64,000 nucleotides of DNA from Leptodontidium sp. MPI-SDFR-AT-0119 (lineage: Eukaryota > Ascomycota > Leotiomycetes > Helotiales > Leptodontidiaceae): assembly GCA_020726505.1 (NCBI GenBank), contig JAHLEZ010000020.1, positions 930,001 to 994,000 on the forward strand, in the 5' to 3' direction. The translations under genes were made by a program, and so were the position numbers. This document shows positions 21,901-33,813 of this stretch, in pieces. Each line of letters opens with the position of its first letter. The first letter of the stretch is position 1. The notes below the pieces were generated by a model. That model searched no databases, was not told the DNA's origin, and saw nothing but the letters and a program-made list of their open reading frames with translations.

Positions 21901-23643
21901 ATGTCAAACTCCTCCTCCTCCAATCCATTGTGTACTGCACAAACATTTGCGTCAATTTTGTCTGCGAATGCAACGGTCGAGAAGGTCGACTGGGTACCTG
22001 CAGGAAGCTCCTATGGGGAAGGGCTAGTTAACAAGGGCTATCCCGTCATCGCAGTCGATCTCCCCGCCTCGTGTGCTGTCACCATCAAGGTCACTTCCTC
22101 GCCAACCTCAAGTTACCGCTTTGGCATTTTCCTCCCAGAGGACTGGAACTCGAGAATCCTCACCCAGGGCAACGGTGGCTACGCAGGTGGCATCAACTGG
22201 CTGGACATATCTGGCGGTCTTCGCTATGGCTTTGCCGCTCTCTCCACTGATACCGGCCACAATTCCGAGGTTTTCGACATGACCTGGGCATTGAACAACC
22301 CAGAAGCGCGAGCCGATTGGGGCTACAGATCGATCCACGGCTCTGTTGAACTAGGCAAGAAGGTGGTCGCCGTATACTACTCCAACCCTGCCACCTACTC
22401 GTACTACAGCGGGTGTTCAACCGGCGGTCGCCAAGGCATGAGAGAAATGCAATTTTCTCCGGAAAGCTTCGACGGAGTGCTGGCTGGTGCTCCTTCTTGG
22501 TGGCTTCCTGGTATCGTCAGTTGGCTTGCAGAGCTCAGCCGGTACAACTGGCCAGCCGACATCCCCGCTCATATCGATTGGAAACAGCTGCCTGCATTGG
22601 GAGAAGCGGTCGTGAAACAGTGCGATGCTGTTGATGGTGTTGAGGATGGCATAATCAGCGACCCTCGCGCTTGCAAAATTGACTTCGAAGCTTTGACATG
22701 CGGCACCGCCAATACCGATGCTTCGAGCTGTTTGACTAGCCCTCAAGTCGAGCTTCTGCAGAGGTTATACGAAGACTACGTGACCGACACTGGCGTGCTG
22801 GTCTACCGTGGACTCATTCCTGGCACAGAAGATGGCATGGCGGCTGTGCTGAACGACTCCACGGGCAATCCATTTGGCGTGGGATATTCACGGAACTTCA
22901 TGGATCAGGCCAACTTTACGATCGACCAGTGGTCTGATGATCTTGCGGTTGAGCAATTGCAAAGAGATCCTGGTAACTCCTCTGCGATGCTTTATGACTT
23001 GTCGACCTACAGCCAGCGTGGCGGTAAATTTGTCTTGTATCAGGGCCTCGCGGATCCCCTCGTGCCTACCACTGGTTCCGATTTGTACTACAGTCGTCTC
23101 GTCGAAGCAATGGGAGCAAGCGCCGCGTCGAGCTTCTCTCGTTACTTCGAGATTCCTGGTATGGGACATTGTGTTGGGACCAACGTAGATGCGCCATGGA
23201 ACTTCGGCCAATATATACCAGAAGATGGATATTCTATACCCGGCCAAGTTGATCCTCAGCACGATCTTTTGCTGGCCCTGGTTGACTGGGTTGAAAAGGA
23301 CAAGCCTATCGATAGCATCATTGCTTCAACCTGGAACTCGCCCTTCAACACTTCCTCAGGCCTACTCAAGCAGCGCCCGATCTGTGCTTATCCTCAGATT
23401 GCTAAGTGGACTGGTGTCGGAGATGTCAACCAGCCTGGTGGTTGGACTTGCCAGTGAGTACTAAGAACCGTATATCAAACCTGAGATAAAAGCTAACGTG
23501 CGGGAAACAGATCTAACGCGACGATGCCCAATACAACAATCCCAGTAATCACAAATGGAGTTGGAGGTGGACCTGAGATCAACGTGATGAATTATTTCAC
23601 CGGCTTTGTTTCTCTGATCTTGGTTCTGTTTTCTGCCCTGTAA
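21901..23643 (+). CDS. tannase/feruloyl esterase family hydrolase with GPI-like tail
   Basis: Serine esterase of the tannase family, which hydrolyses gallate, ferulate or similar plant phenolic esters. Two exons (21901-23453, 23511-23643) encode 561 residues. The nucleophile motif SGCSTGGRQG carries the Cys next to the Ser that pairs with the Cys after the catalytic His (GMGHC), the family's CS-D-HC arrangement; the Asp is in QGLADPLVP. A Gly-rich stretch (ILTQGNGGYAGG) forms the oxyanion side. The 57-nt intron (GTGAGT...AAACAG) leads to a last exon with PVITNGVGGGPE followed by a 15-residue hydrophobic end (FVSLILVLFSAL), typical of a GPI-anchor signal. Oddly, the ATG at 21901 gives MSNSSSSNPLCTAQ with no signal peptide, so a first exon may be missing. 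It begins the putative degradative cluster. Confidence 0.88.
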
Positions 23644-24104
23644 AGGCTGTGCTAGGAAAAAGTCATCTACTTTGTACATAATCTGTCAGTCGCACATACT
23701 TTGCCAATCGCACATATTTTGTAAATTGCAAACACTCTGTGAGCTGATTGGCACATTCAATCACTGAAGCACCCAGCTTGATAAAAGTTGTTGACTATAA
23801 AAATACTTGTACGGATCGGTGTTATGATTCGACAAAATGGGATATAACCACTTCAATTTGGCCTCTCGTGCAAAGTGTCGTTTCATGTAACATACTGACA
23901 AAGTACAACAAAGTATATCTCCACCTAATATCTATCACCACCAAATCCTCTTGGTTCTGACATGCGTGTTAGTAGTCTCAATACAGTCTTCTCATTATGA
24001 AATCATCAGCTTCACACCTGCAAAACAGGCATACTTGGATCAATTTCTGGAAACATAAATTGCATTAAGTACAAGGTAACTCCGACCAACGCAGACCGAA
24101 CTTT
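23644..24104. other. convergent intergenic region
   Basis: AT-rich spacer between the 3' ends of the tannase and OYE genes. It repeats variants of TTTGTACATA, TTTGCCAATCGCACA and TTTTGTAAATTGCA. No gene. Confidence 0.5.
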
Positions 24105-25214
24105 TTATGCCTTGAGCGTGACCTCTTTAAATGCAGGACTGAAAGGATAATCGACATAACCAATAGGAGACTGTTCAACATAAAATGTAGCGCGATTGTA
24201 CTCCACAAGCGGAATCTTTTCGTGGATTCGGTAGGGCAGATCCGGATTGGATGTGAAGTAACGTCCAAAGCCAACAGCAATATTCTTTCCAGGGCGTTGC
24301 TTTACGGCTTCTGCAGCCGATTCTGGAGTGAAGCCACCTGCTACAATCACCGCACCGGAGGATCCCCAAGCATCAATCAGGAAGTCCACCTTTTCCGGAG
24401 AATCGGAGTCAACGTCCTGCGACCCGGCTATCCGCGACTCGACGGCATGAAGATAGGCAAGATTGAGTTTGCTCAATTCCTTTGCGAGATATGTGAACTG
24501 TGGCACGGGATCGTCCATCCTCATGCCTTGGAAATGGCTGAAGGGGCTCACGCGGTACCCTACGCGCTCTGGACCAACGGCAGCAGCAATGGCGGATGCA
24601 ACTTCGATTCCAAATCGTGCTCTCTTCTCGATACTCCCACCCCACGCATCCTCACGGTTGTTACACTTGTCCTGCAAGAATTGATCCACCAGATATCCGT
24701 TTGCCCCGTGGATTTCTACCCCGTCGAAACCTGCGGCGACCGCATTCTTGGCTGCAGTCGCATATTGTTGGATGAATGAGTGGATTTCGGTTTCGTTCAG
24801 AGGATGAGGCACAGGTGCGTCGCTGCTCAGAGGGAGATTGCTGCTAGACACCATCCTGATGCCTTCCTTTTCGATGGGTTTAGCCTTCGCAGCACGTCCA
24901 AGAGCCCACAGCTGACAGAAAATAAAGCTTTTCTTTGCATGAACCGCATCTGTGACCTTCTTCCATGCTTTGATCTGCGCTTCGTTCCAGATGCCAGGCA
25001 CACACGCATTGCCACCTGCCTCCGGAGAGATGAAAGTGCCCTCGGAGATGATGAGAGTGCCAGGCATCGAAGCTCGCTGTGCGTAGTAGTCGATCATCAT
25101 CTCGACAGGAACGTGGCTCTCGTCGGCGCGATATCGAGTCATTGGGGCCATGACAATGCGGTGCTTCAGCTCCACAGAGCCGATTTTGAATGGGGAGAAG
25201 AGAATGTCCGACAT
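24105..25214 (-). CDS. old yellow enzyme family NADH:flavin oxidoreductase
   Basis: FMN-dependent ene-reductase (369 residues, TIM barrel) reducing C=C bonds conjugated to carbonyl groups with NAD(P)H, probably cytosolic. Motifs in order: FSPFKIGSVELKHRIVMAPMTRYRA at the amino end, GFDGVEIHGANGYLVDQFLQ with the His-x-x-Asn pair that binds the substrate carbonyl, RVGYRVSPF, and the FMN-phosphate region VIVAGGFTPE with FGRYFTSNPDLPYRI. The start at 25214 (MSDILFSPF) is chosen because it aligns with the family start; an upstream in-frame ATG would add a 34-residue extension. Single exon, intact. It is transcribed divergently from the AtuA-like gene over a 757-bp shared promoter region, suggesting joint control. 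Confidence 0.9.
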   Translation of the reverse strand: MSDILFSPFKIGSVELKHRIVMAPMTRYRADESHVPVEMMIDYYAQRASMPGTLIISEGTFISPEAGGNACVPGIWNEAQIKAWKKVTDAVHAKKSFIFCQLWALGRAAKAKPIEKEGIRMVSSSNLPLSSDAPVPHPLNETEIHSFIQQYATAAKNAVAAGFDGVEIHGANGYLVDQFLQDKCNNREDAWGGSIEKRARFGIEVASAIAAAVGPERVGYRVSPFSHFQGMRMDDPVPQFTYLAKELSKLNLAYLHAVESRIAGSQDVDSDSPEKVDFLIDAWGSSGAVIVAGGFTPESAAEAVKQRPGKNIAVGFGRYFTSNPDLPYRIHEKIPLVEYNRATFYVEQSPIGYVDYPFSPAFKEVTLKA

Positions 25215-25971
25215 TTTGATTATTGTAAAGTGCGTCGAATTAACCACCAAGATATCCAGAGAAGAGAAGAGGGGACGACGAGAAAGGCAAACCAGCAGTC
25301 GTCGCGAAACGGCCACGCATTAATAGTATATCATCACGACCAACATTAGCATTTCCTCAATTCCGTGCCTGACACCAAGCAGGCTTCAGACGTCATGTTC
25401 GGTCGCGTCGCTGGCGCGGGAAAAGACTCCCGTGGACACAAAAGTGCGCCTCATGCACCCCACCAAGCCGATTCCGTTCGGCTTCGAAGATTTGGCGGCA
25501 ATGGGTGCGTGCGAACCAAGAGAACTGATTATCAACCACTCCTTGCGGTGACATCCGCGGGTAGACACCACTGGCTTGGTATCGGGTAGAGCGGCTTACT
25601 TGTGGACTCGGAATTCGTGAGGGCAGACAGAAGACACGACTAGACTGGACATGGGAAGCCGCTGCGGGAAAAGGATGCGAGAGAAGCCAACAATGGTGGG
25701 GGCAGAGACCGCGGGGTCGAGAGGGCATGTTTATATGCCACTATGAAATTCAATTCCCCACAGTATCTCGATATCCTCTTCAACATCCCGTCCCAAGTCG
25801 GTATTAGAAGAAGCCTTTCCGCCTTTTTCTTTCCCAAATCTTTCTGTGTCTTTGCTCCATACCCTTCCCTGCAAACTTTCAATCTTTTTCCAAATATCCC
25901 ATAAGCATTGTGCATATATTTTGTCCAACAGTACAACACACTTCTCGGAAGAGCTCAACATTTCATCAAAG
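25215..25971. promoter_or_regulatory. bidirectional promoter region of OYE and AtuA-like genes
   Basis: A 757-bp head-to-head spacer. It includes a TTTATATG element at 25731 about 240 bases before the AtuA ATG and CT-rich tracts ahead of both starts. No gene inside; the minus frames are shadows. Confidence 0.5.
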
Positions 25972-27954
25972 ATGGGTTCAGCAGTGGAAAAGCCCTTGCG
26001 CATCGCCTCTGCCTCTGGTTCTGTTACCGATCGCAGATATGGCTTTGCGGCCCTGGCAAAAGAGGAGGATGTCTCCTTCATTGTCGGCGACTGGATGTCA
26101 GAGTACAACATGACTGCCCGTGGTGGAGCGAAAGTCGGCGGCTCAGAGACCGGAGAGTACGAACAGTGCTTTCTGGAGTCCATCATCCCCGCTCTCCCAG
26201 ATCTTGCCAAGCGCGGGATCAAGGTCGCTGTGAATGCAGGGGCCAGTGATACTGAGAAGCTCCACCACTCACTTTCACAAACGGTCGAAGACCTAGGCCT
26301 CAATCTCAAGATTGCTTGGGTCTCAGGAGATGAGGTTTCCGATATTGTTCTCAAAAGATATCGGTCTGGCAACCCTTTCAAGAGCTTGACGACTGGTAAG
26401 CTTGCTCCCTCCAAGCGTGTCTCTGTTACTAGTTCCCGCATGCTCATGTAGATTTCAGGCAAGACACTCTCTGATTGGGGACACGAGCCCATCTATGCTC
26501 AGTGTTATCTCGGCTCTTGGGGCATCGTGGAAGCACTCCATGCGGGTGCAGATATCGTCCTTTGCGGTCGTGTAGCAGATGCCTGCCCAACGATTGGTTG
26601 TGCTGCATATACTTTCGGATGGACCAGGAGTAACTTGAGCCAGCTGGCGCATGCGTTTGTTGCAGGACATCTCATCGAGTGCAGCACATACGTCACTGGA
26701 GGCAACTTCACGGGCTTTAAGAGCTTGCAGGGCGATCTAACCAACCTTTCATTTCCAGTGGCAGAAATCAACGCTGATGGTACTTTCATCATGACCAAGC
26801 AACAGAGCGGTGGTGGACTGGTCTCTGCTGAAACTTGTAAAGCACAGTTGCTGTACGAGATCCAGGGCCCATATTACTACAACTCTGATGTCGTCGCCGA
26901 GCTTGCAAACATCAAGATTGAAGATGTCGGACCAAACAAGGTGTAAGTGAAAATCCTCATTTGGATGGGATGAGAGCTGACAGATACCCGTGTAGCCGAG
27001 TGAGCAATGTTGGTTTCCGCAAGCCTCCTCCAACCACCAAAGTTGGTCTTACAGCCAAAGGCGGTTTCCAAGCTGAGATCCACTACTTTGGCTGTGGTCT
27101 CGACATTCAAGAAAAGGCTGCTATGCTAGAGCGCCAGGTTCGCCATCACCTCGACGTATCTAAGTTTTCCACGCTCAAGTTCCGCGTGAACGGAACCTGC
27201 CCTTTCGACCCTAAGAATCAGGACTCTGCCACGGTTGACTTCCGTATCTTCGTACAGTCGAAAGACGAATCATCTTTGTCTCTTGAGAAATTCCTACGAC
27301 CGTGCACAGATATTATCATGGAAACCTATCCTGGTGCCACATTCGCAGTTGATAGCCGTCAGGCATTGCCGAAGCCTTTTTACGAGTATTGGGTGACTTT
27401 GATTCCCCAGAGCGAGGTCGATCACACGGCCCATATCCCCTACGCCAATAAATCAATCTCTATCTCCGCCCCAGCAGACACCGAACCATTTCTTGATGTA
27501 CAGCCTAGCTCGGAGACGGAGAATCCTGTGCATCCAAGTTCTTTTGGACCAACAACACTAGCACCGCTTGGGTACATTGCCCATGCTCGTTCTGGTGATA
27601 AGGGATCCGATGCAAACGTAGGGTTCTTCTGTAGAAATACAGACGAATGGGACTGGCTTCGTTCTATCATGACTATCGACAAGGTCAAAGAGCTTCTTGC
27701 CGATGACTATACAGGAAAACCTATCCAACGTTTCGAACTGCCCAACATTCAAGGTAAGGCCTCCACGAATCTTCGCATAAAGATCACCGTTAACTAACGT
27801 ACCCCTAGCCGTACATTTCCTTTTGAAAGATCATCTGGACCGTGGTGTTGCATCGAGCTCTACGTATGATGTCTTGGGTAAGAACGTTGCCGAGTATCTC
27901 AGGTGCAAGCCTATTCAGATTCCGAACAAGTTTCTTGATCGGGGAAGAATTTAA
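25972..27954 (+). CDS. AtuA-like protein (DUF1446, acyclic terpene utilisation family)
   Basis: Four exons (25972-26395, 26459-26942, 26996-27753, 27809-27954) encode 603 residues. The first two thirds match DUF1446/AtuA: LRIASASGSVTDRRYG, SEYNMTARGGAKVGG, VNAGASDT, then DIVLCGRVADACPTIG and QSGGGLVSAETCKAQLLYEIQGPYYYNSDV. The last part (LAPLGYIAHARSGDKGSDANVGF) is the AtuA-type carboxy domain. In Pseudomonas, AtuA belongs to the citronellol/geraniol degradation locus, but its reaction is not established, and fungal members sit in varied catabolic loci. Introns 63, 53 and 55 nt are canonical, and the third adds a conserved tail (AVHFLLKDHLDRGV). Intact; divergent from the OYE gene. Confidence 0.9.
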
Positions 27955-28419
27955 AATGCAGTACGAACAGCAAACATACAAGTTGCTTGGTTTAACCAAA
28001 GAAATTCTCATTATTCCGCTACTTCTTCACCAAAATGCACTAGGGAGTTAGTACCATAAATTTCAATACAGAGTTTTCACATGAGTTCAATCAAACTTGA
28101 GATTGTTCAGATACCGCAGTTCCAAGTCTCGGAAAGAGCCGCAATGATGATAAAACTCGTGAGTGTCAGAGCTCGTGAGACGGGAGCTTCACCTTGAGAA
28201 AGAAGACTTTGTCACTTGGTCGTAACTTCCTCCGAGTCGCTTCATAGTAACAAGGAGACTTTTCTATCATGAATATTAGTAACAGAGATAAATGATAGAT
28301 ATTTTCGAGTTCGTTTGATACATTCTAATTGGAAATTTATGAAGATTGAATTAGTGGAATATTGTTTGCGTTACACTTGTGAACATGTTTCACGGATTCT
28401 GAAGCATGCTGGTGATAAT
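27955..28419. other. convergent intergenic region
   Basis: Spacer between the 3' ends of the AtuA-like and SDR genes; nothing recognised. Confidence 0.5.
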
Positions 28420-29558
28420 CTAGAGACTTTCGTTGTCATCTTTATATCCATACGAGGGTACGTTGGTCTTTTCAGAAAAGTCAGTGCTACTAGCAAATTC
28501 CTCCCACTCATCTAGAAGCTCCAAGGTCTCGTTGCACTTCGCTCTTAACACTTTGATAGCATCAGATCCGAGTAGGATTCGTAATGGCAGATCCCGTGAC
28601 TCTTTTCCGTTCAGGTTTTCTACTCTCGCAATATCAAGAATCTTCTCAACGGCAACAGCGGGATCTCCTGGTTGCTTTCCATCAGACGCTGCCAATCGTT
28701 CCAGCTGATTCTTTCTTATCTCGGCGTAGTCGGCAATGCCGAGGTTTGTGCTGGCCACTCTGTTCTTGGAGTTGAGTATCTGCGTCCGAAACATTCCAGT
28801 GACCAGCAAGTGCGTCCTTATGCCGAGATGCCTTGTCTCCTGGTATAGGGATTCGACCGCACCTACAATAACACATGTTAGGTTAGTGAAAAAGCACACG
28901 GAATTCACATCATACTGGAGGTGGGTATTCTTACCTTCAAGCGCAGCTTTCGAGCTGCTGTAGGGCCCGCCAGCGCCGGCGCTTCGCCATGCAGCAAGGC
29001 TACTCATGAAAAAAATAACACCAGATCCACGGGCACGCATGTGTGGCAGGACGTTGCGTGTCAATTTGAGAGCCCCAAAGACATTCGTCTCAAATTGCTG
29101 TAACGTTTGTTTGTGTCTAGGTTGAATTGTCAGAACAAGCACTAATAATAACAGGTGGTGCCCAACGTTATTGTCAACTTAGAGAGCTCGAACTTGGTCT
29201 AAGGCATCGACAATAGCAAGGGGATATCCGTGTCTTACGTTACCTCTTCCCAGACACCGGACAATACGTAGCCGGCATTATTGACCAGAACATCGATGCG
29301 ACCCCAAATCGTGAGAGCCTTCTTCACAATCGCAGCGAGCTCCTCCTCCGAGGCTGTAACATCCAGCTGTAACGTGCTTACATTCTTATACTCTTTGGTA
29401 TACTCAAGATCGTCAAGTCGACGCGCGGTTGCTATCACCAGATCGCCGCGACCCATGATGGCTGGAACCAAAGTTTGGCCGAAGCCAGTCGAGCATCCCG
29501 TGACCAACCAGACTTTCTGTGCCATGAAAGCCTTGTCCCCAATTGGATGCCGTGCCAT
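28420..29558 (-). CDS. short-chain dehydrogenase/reductase
   Basis: NAD(P)-dependent oxidoreductase of 314 residues, classical SDR. Exons on the complement: 29558-29239, 29116-28935, 28862-28420; introns of 121 and 72 nt. The cofactor motif TGCSTGFG is at residues 20-27, then LQLDVT (adenine-ring Asp), VLVNNAGYVLSGVWEEV, the Ser of FFMSSLAAW and the catalytic YSSSKAALE. Intron 1 uses donor GTAAGA after GTAAC (not the earlier GTAACG), which gives EEVTHKQTLQQFETNVFG without gap and is the form expected for the family. The specific substrate is unknown. An internal ATG at 29525 is an alternative start. It lies between the AtuA-like and BVMO genes, fitting an alcohol-carbonyl step in the same pathway. 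Confidence 0.88.
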
Positions 29559-31320
29559 TCTTCTATTTCCAGATTGCTGAGGAGCAATAGTAACCTGCCC
29601 AAACCTCAAAGACGCAAAAGTTTTGTGAGGATAAAAGCGCAGAGCGGGGATTTGAAACCCGACTGGTTGACTTCGTCCTCCGGATACGGGCTTCCGTGTG
29701 GGGTGCGAAGCGTACTAGATAGTGGCATATGTGCCTATGTCTCAAGGGGCCATGCGCCTTAATACTGGGGGGAAACCCCACCCAGGTTTGATAGTGGAGA
29801 TGCTTTCAAGGAACAATAGAGTCGACGTAAATAGGCAATTTCGATCGATAGTAATCCATCTTTTTCGTCCAACTTAAGTAATATTAAACATATCTGCTTC
29901 CGGTCGGTTCAAGTCTATGACACGTCTGTAGGAGAAACAATAACTCATAACACGTTTCTATACATCCCTGACAAGGAACTGGTAGTGGCTGTTGCTGCAG
30001 GCGTTAAACCCAAATAACGGACGATTTAAGTAGCTGTGAAAATTGTCGCCATTTTTTCTTTTTCGTTCCTGAACTCGAACCATGGTCCTAACTGTCTATC
30101 CAAATCCAGCAAACTAATATTTATTCTCCTACGGCGACGGAAGCTGCAAGGTTCTTTGTCCACCAGAGAGCGATTGAGGCAGCATGGATCCCACTGTGCC
30201 TACAAACATGCAAGCAAGTACTCGAAAAGAAGAACCCTGTACCGGTGCCAACCAACAACCGAATAAGATTTGAAGGGCATGTGAAGGGTGGACGTAACTT
30301 GACAGTTCGAGGGTGCGATGCGGTGAAGTGAAGTCCAGGGGATAACAAAGCCGCCTCCCAAGTCAAGCCTAGGGGCGGGCGGAACCAGAACATGATCCAT
30401 GGAATCTCCATTCTCCAGGCTTTACGAAGTTAGAGCTTCTCCCCGCAAATCGTCTCCACATCCCGCATGACTCTGACGCCGCCCCATTCCTCCACACGCA
30501 CGAGAACCATATTTTACGTTTCCGTTGGATTTTTGTGCCCTGCAAGCGACCCCGAATTTTCGCAGCGACCAATGCTCGGAGTCTGCACTGTGCATTTGCC
30601 TGTGGGGTACTCATTTCGAAGAAAAAGTCATGCGTCTTCAATCTCAGGATAATGATCGTGATGCTCTTGGTGTTGCGTTCACAAATCCTCGAGAGCTAAA
30701 AAAGCTGGTGGTGGTGGTGGTATGAGTCTCCGAAGAAGTCATTTGATGATAATGCTATGTAATTATCTTTCCATTTGCTCAAGAAACACACTTCACTTGA
30801 TAGTACTCAGAAGTGATAGATATAAGCTGCAATGTCGATGTCGAGCCTCTGACGCCCATGGCATTCGGGCACACGTTTCGCACCATTGCCCGCCAAACCG
30901 CATTCTTTTGACGCCTCTAGCTAGCCAAGTCGCTGATCTAAATTGGCATCTCCAGTAGGTATGTGAGCTCGATTAGTTGGCTTCTGCCGCTGTACTGTTC
31001 ATCCCTCGGCTTCGGAGATGTTGTTTCAATGGACAAATCAGCTCGGGAACTATTTCCCGTGTGCTAGAACGGCTACCGTGTGATGATAATTACCAGTGCA
31101 GTACTACGGCGAAACGCAGTACTCAATCACTAGTCATCATCACGCTGCGTTCTGTTCGTTCTCACGTTCTCATCACTGGACGTTGTGAGCTTGACTATCG
31201 TGATTTCCGGTCACATTGCGACCTCCGACTTGCGACATCCAACTTCAACACTTTTCTTAAACTTCCCAGAGCCAGGATACCAGAGAATTATCTATTCACA
31301 GCGATACACGATTCGCCAAA
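29559..31320. other. long promoter region between SDR and BVMO genes
   Basis: A 1.76-kb head-to-head spacer. Only short frames without domain character (30121-30411 minus, 30977-31405 plus, the latter ending inside BVMO exon 1). It may carry control elements for both genes; no gene supported. Confidence 0.45.
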
Positions 31321-33209
31321 ATGCCTTCCTCTCGCAATCATAGGCAGGTGGATGCCATCATCATTGGAGCTGGACCATCTGGTATCGCCATGGCGCACAG
31401 TATGAAGCATAAGCTTGGTTTTGAAGACTTCGCGGTAGGAGCTCTAAATTGTCCTGCAAGATCGTCCGAAAATTGATTTGTTGTATAGGTTTATGACAAG
31501 CTCGACGGTCCTGGAGGAACTTGGCTCACAAACAGCTATCCTGGGTGGTAAGTTTTTTGGTCCCTATGAAATATTGGTTCCATGCTAAGATACCCCGAAG
31601 TGGCTGCGACATTCCATCCCACCTGTACTCGTTCAGCTTCAATTTGAACCCCAGCTGGACGAAAGAACTCTGCGACCAACCCGAGATTTTAAGATGTGAG
31701 TTCCCTCGAAACTAAATCCTGCCATAGGCTAACATAAGAAAAAGACATGAACGCGACAGTTGACAAGTTCAAGCTACGAACCCACATGAATTTTGGAGTG
31801 GAATGCCTGGGTGCAGAATGGAAGGATGGTCTCTGGCATGTTCACTTAAAAGACATTAAGACCGGAATCTCCTTCACAAAGGTGGTTAATGTGTTCATAT
31901 CAGCTGTGGGCGGCATTTCCTACCCCAGAGATATCAAGTTCCAAGGCATGGAACTGTTCAAGGGAGATATGTTCCATTCAGCACGATGGGATCACAAGGT
32001 CGATTACGCAGGGAAGCGAATGGGCGTCATTGGGAATGGGTGCAGCGCCGCACAGATTGTCCCCGTGGTATCGGACAAAGCAGCTTTCGTAAAACAGTAA
32101 GTCTCCACCATATTTCGTTATAAAAATCAATCAAGCGCGCTTCCTAACTCTAGTAATATAGATACGCCAGGAGCGCTCAATGGTACCACGAACGACCTAA
32201 CAAAAGCTTTTCTGCCTTACAAAAGTTCTGCTACAAGTACATCCCTTTGTGGCAGCGATGCCACCGACTCCAGATCTTCCTCGCCAGCGACAACCTGGTC
32301 ACTACCTATATACGGGGTGAAGAGGCTCGCAACAAACGGGCTGAGACGGAGCGGCAGGCAAAGGATTACATTTATTCCCGCACCCCCAAGAAATACCACA
32401 GCTTCATTGTGCCAAACTTTCCCCTAGGTAAGAATTCGGGCTCTCCTTCCTCGCGACACACGAAAGCTGATTGGAACTCCAGGCTGCAAGCGAAGAATAT
32501 TCGACCCAGGATACCTCGACTCCCTGCACAATTCCAATGTGGAGCTGGTCCAGCAAGGCATCCAAGAGATCGACGAGACAGGCATCGTCGGCTCAGACGG
32601 AAAGCACACTCAATTGGATATCATCGTCCTCGCGACCGGATTCCAGGTTTCGAAGTTCTTGACTCCCATGGAGGTCACTGGCTCGAACGGTATCACGTTA
32701 ACAGAGCAGTGGGATCAATGCCGAGGCGCGCAAGCATACATGGGATCGTTCATTCATAACTTCCCAAACTTTGCCATTCTGTTAGTTCACCCATTACCCT
32801 CTTCACTCTGTTCATTGCTCTTCTTTGTTTCTCTGCTCTTTCTCTCTATTCTAAATCTAAACTAATAACCCCCAGCTTCGGTCCCAACACCTTCCCAGCC
32901 CACAACTCCGCCCTCTTCACCTGCGAAGTCCAAGTCGAGTACGTAATGCGCACGCTCATGGCGCCCCTAATCGACAAACGCGCCTCCATCATCGAAGTTA
33001 AGCAGACGGCCGAGAACCAATTCGTCAACTCGATCCACTCGGAGCTCAACGGCAGCGTCTTCGCCGCCGGCTGCACGAACTGGTACATCAACGAGTTTGG
33101 GCGCAACGCAGCCTCCTGGCCGGGTCTAGCGAGTGCATTCTGGAAGGCGGCCTACTTTCCGAGTTCAAACACTATAATATGGTTCCCGGGGAGAGGCTTT
33201 GGTGGTTGA
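31321..33209 (+). CDS. FAD-dependent Baeyer-Villiger-type monooxygenase, C-terminus frameshifted
   Basis: Seven exons (31321-31434, 31489-31547, 31601-31695, 31745-32096, 32162-32427, 32483-32780, 32876-33209) encode 505 residues. Class B flavin monooxygenase using NADPH and O2 to insert oxygen next to a ketone. Motifs: FAD Rossmann IIIGAGPSG (16-21), the BVMO fingerprint FKGDMFHSARWDH (F-x-G-x3-H-x3-W-D, about residue 165), NADPH Rossmann GVIGNGCSAAQ, LATGFQ and FGPNTFPAH. Canonical introns restore CGCDIPSHLYSFSF and KQYARSAQWYHERP. At 33160/33161 one base appears to be missing: the written frame ends at 33209, whereas the next frame continues PEFKHYNMVPGERLWWLNSLK and a hydrophobic stretch (LAVVGLLFAVLL) to 33358. 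The catalytic part is whole. Confidence 0.88.
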
Positions 33210-33813
33210 ATAGTTTGAAGAGGTGGGTGGCAATGACTGGGAAGGGGGCGGGCAATTTGGCGGTTGTGGGGTTGCTGTTCGCGGTTTTGTTAAGTCGAGG
33301 AAATTTTCTTCAGAGTGGTGGTGTGTTGCTTCAGTGGTTGAGGAGTAGAGTTATATGATTCCCTTCATCGATCTTAATGTATGGTCAAGTTCTCCCGCCG
33401 TGAAATTGTATCCACATCCTTTTCTTTTCCTTTTCTTCTGGGTGTTGTCATAGTTCAAAATTGCAGAATCTGGTTGCCTCTCCTGGTAAAGGGTATCACA
33501 TAGTTACGAATGATAGTAGAAATGTACACAGTAAATTTGTTGAAAGAACTAGTAGCAGACCTACAATGCATCTGAATAGACCATTCTGAGAACTAGGCTG
33601 TACTGTACATACACAAAAATTCCCTTTTCGGGCAGGCACTGTTTGCCTCCCATTATTTGTGTTGCCTCGGAGTTGAAGCGTGCCAGCATTCCCACAAGAA
33701 GACCTCAAATGCGGCACCATCAATTGTGATCCAGTTGGCAAGACGCTACCAAAAGGACCTGAAATATTAGAGTCCAACTCCACCATAATAGCAAAAGGGG
33801 CCGAGCGAGTCAC
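33210..33813. other. intergenic region containing the displaced BVMO tail frame (33161-33358)
   Basis: The plus frame 33161-33358 encodes the probable original carboxy end of the monooxygenase, including a putative single membrane helix. The remainder is spacer between convergent genes. Confidence 0.55.

Noticed and set aside
33496..33813. Extra exon for the large activator downstream of its stop
   Set aside because: TTTTTCTTTTTCTAG before the stop resembles an acceptor, but no good GT donor lies close upstream and the added residues show no family features.
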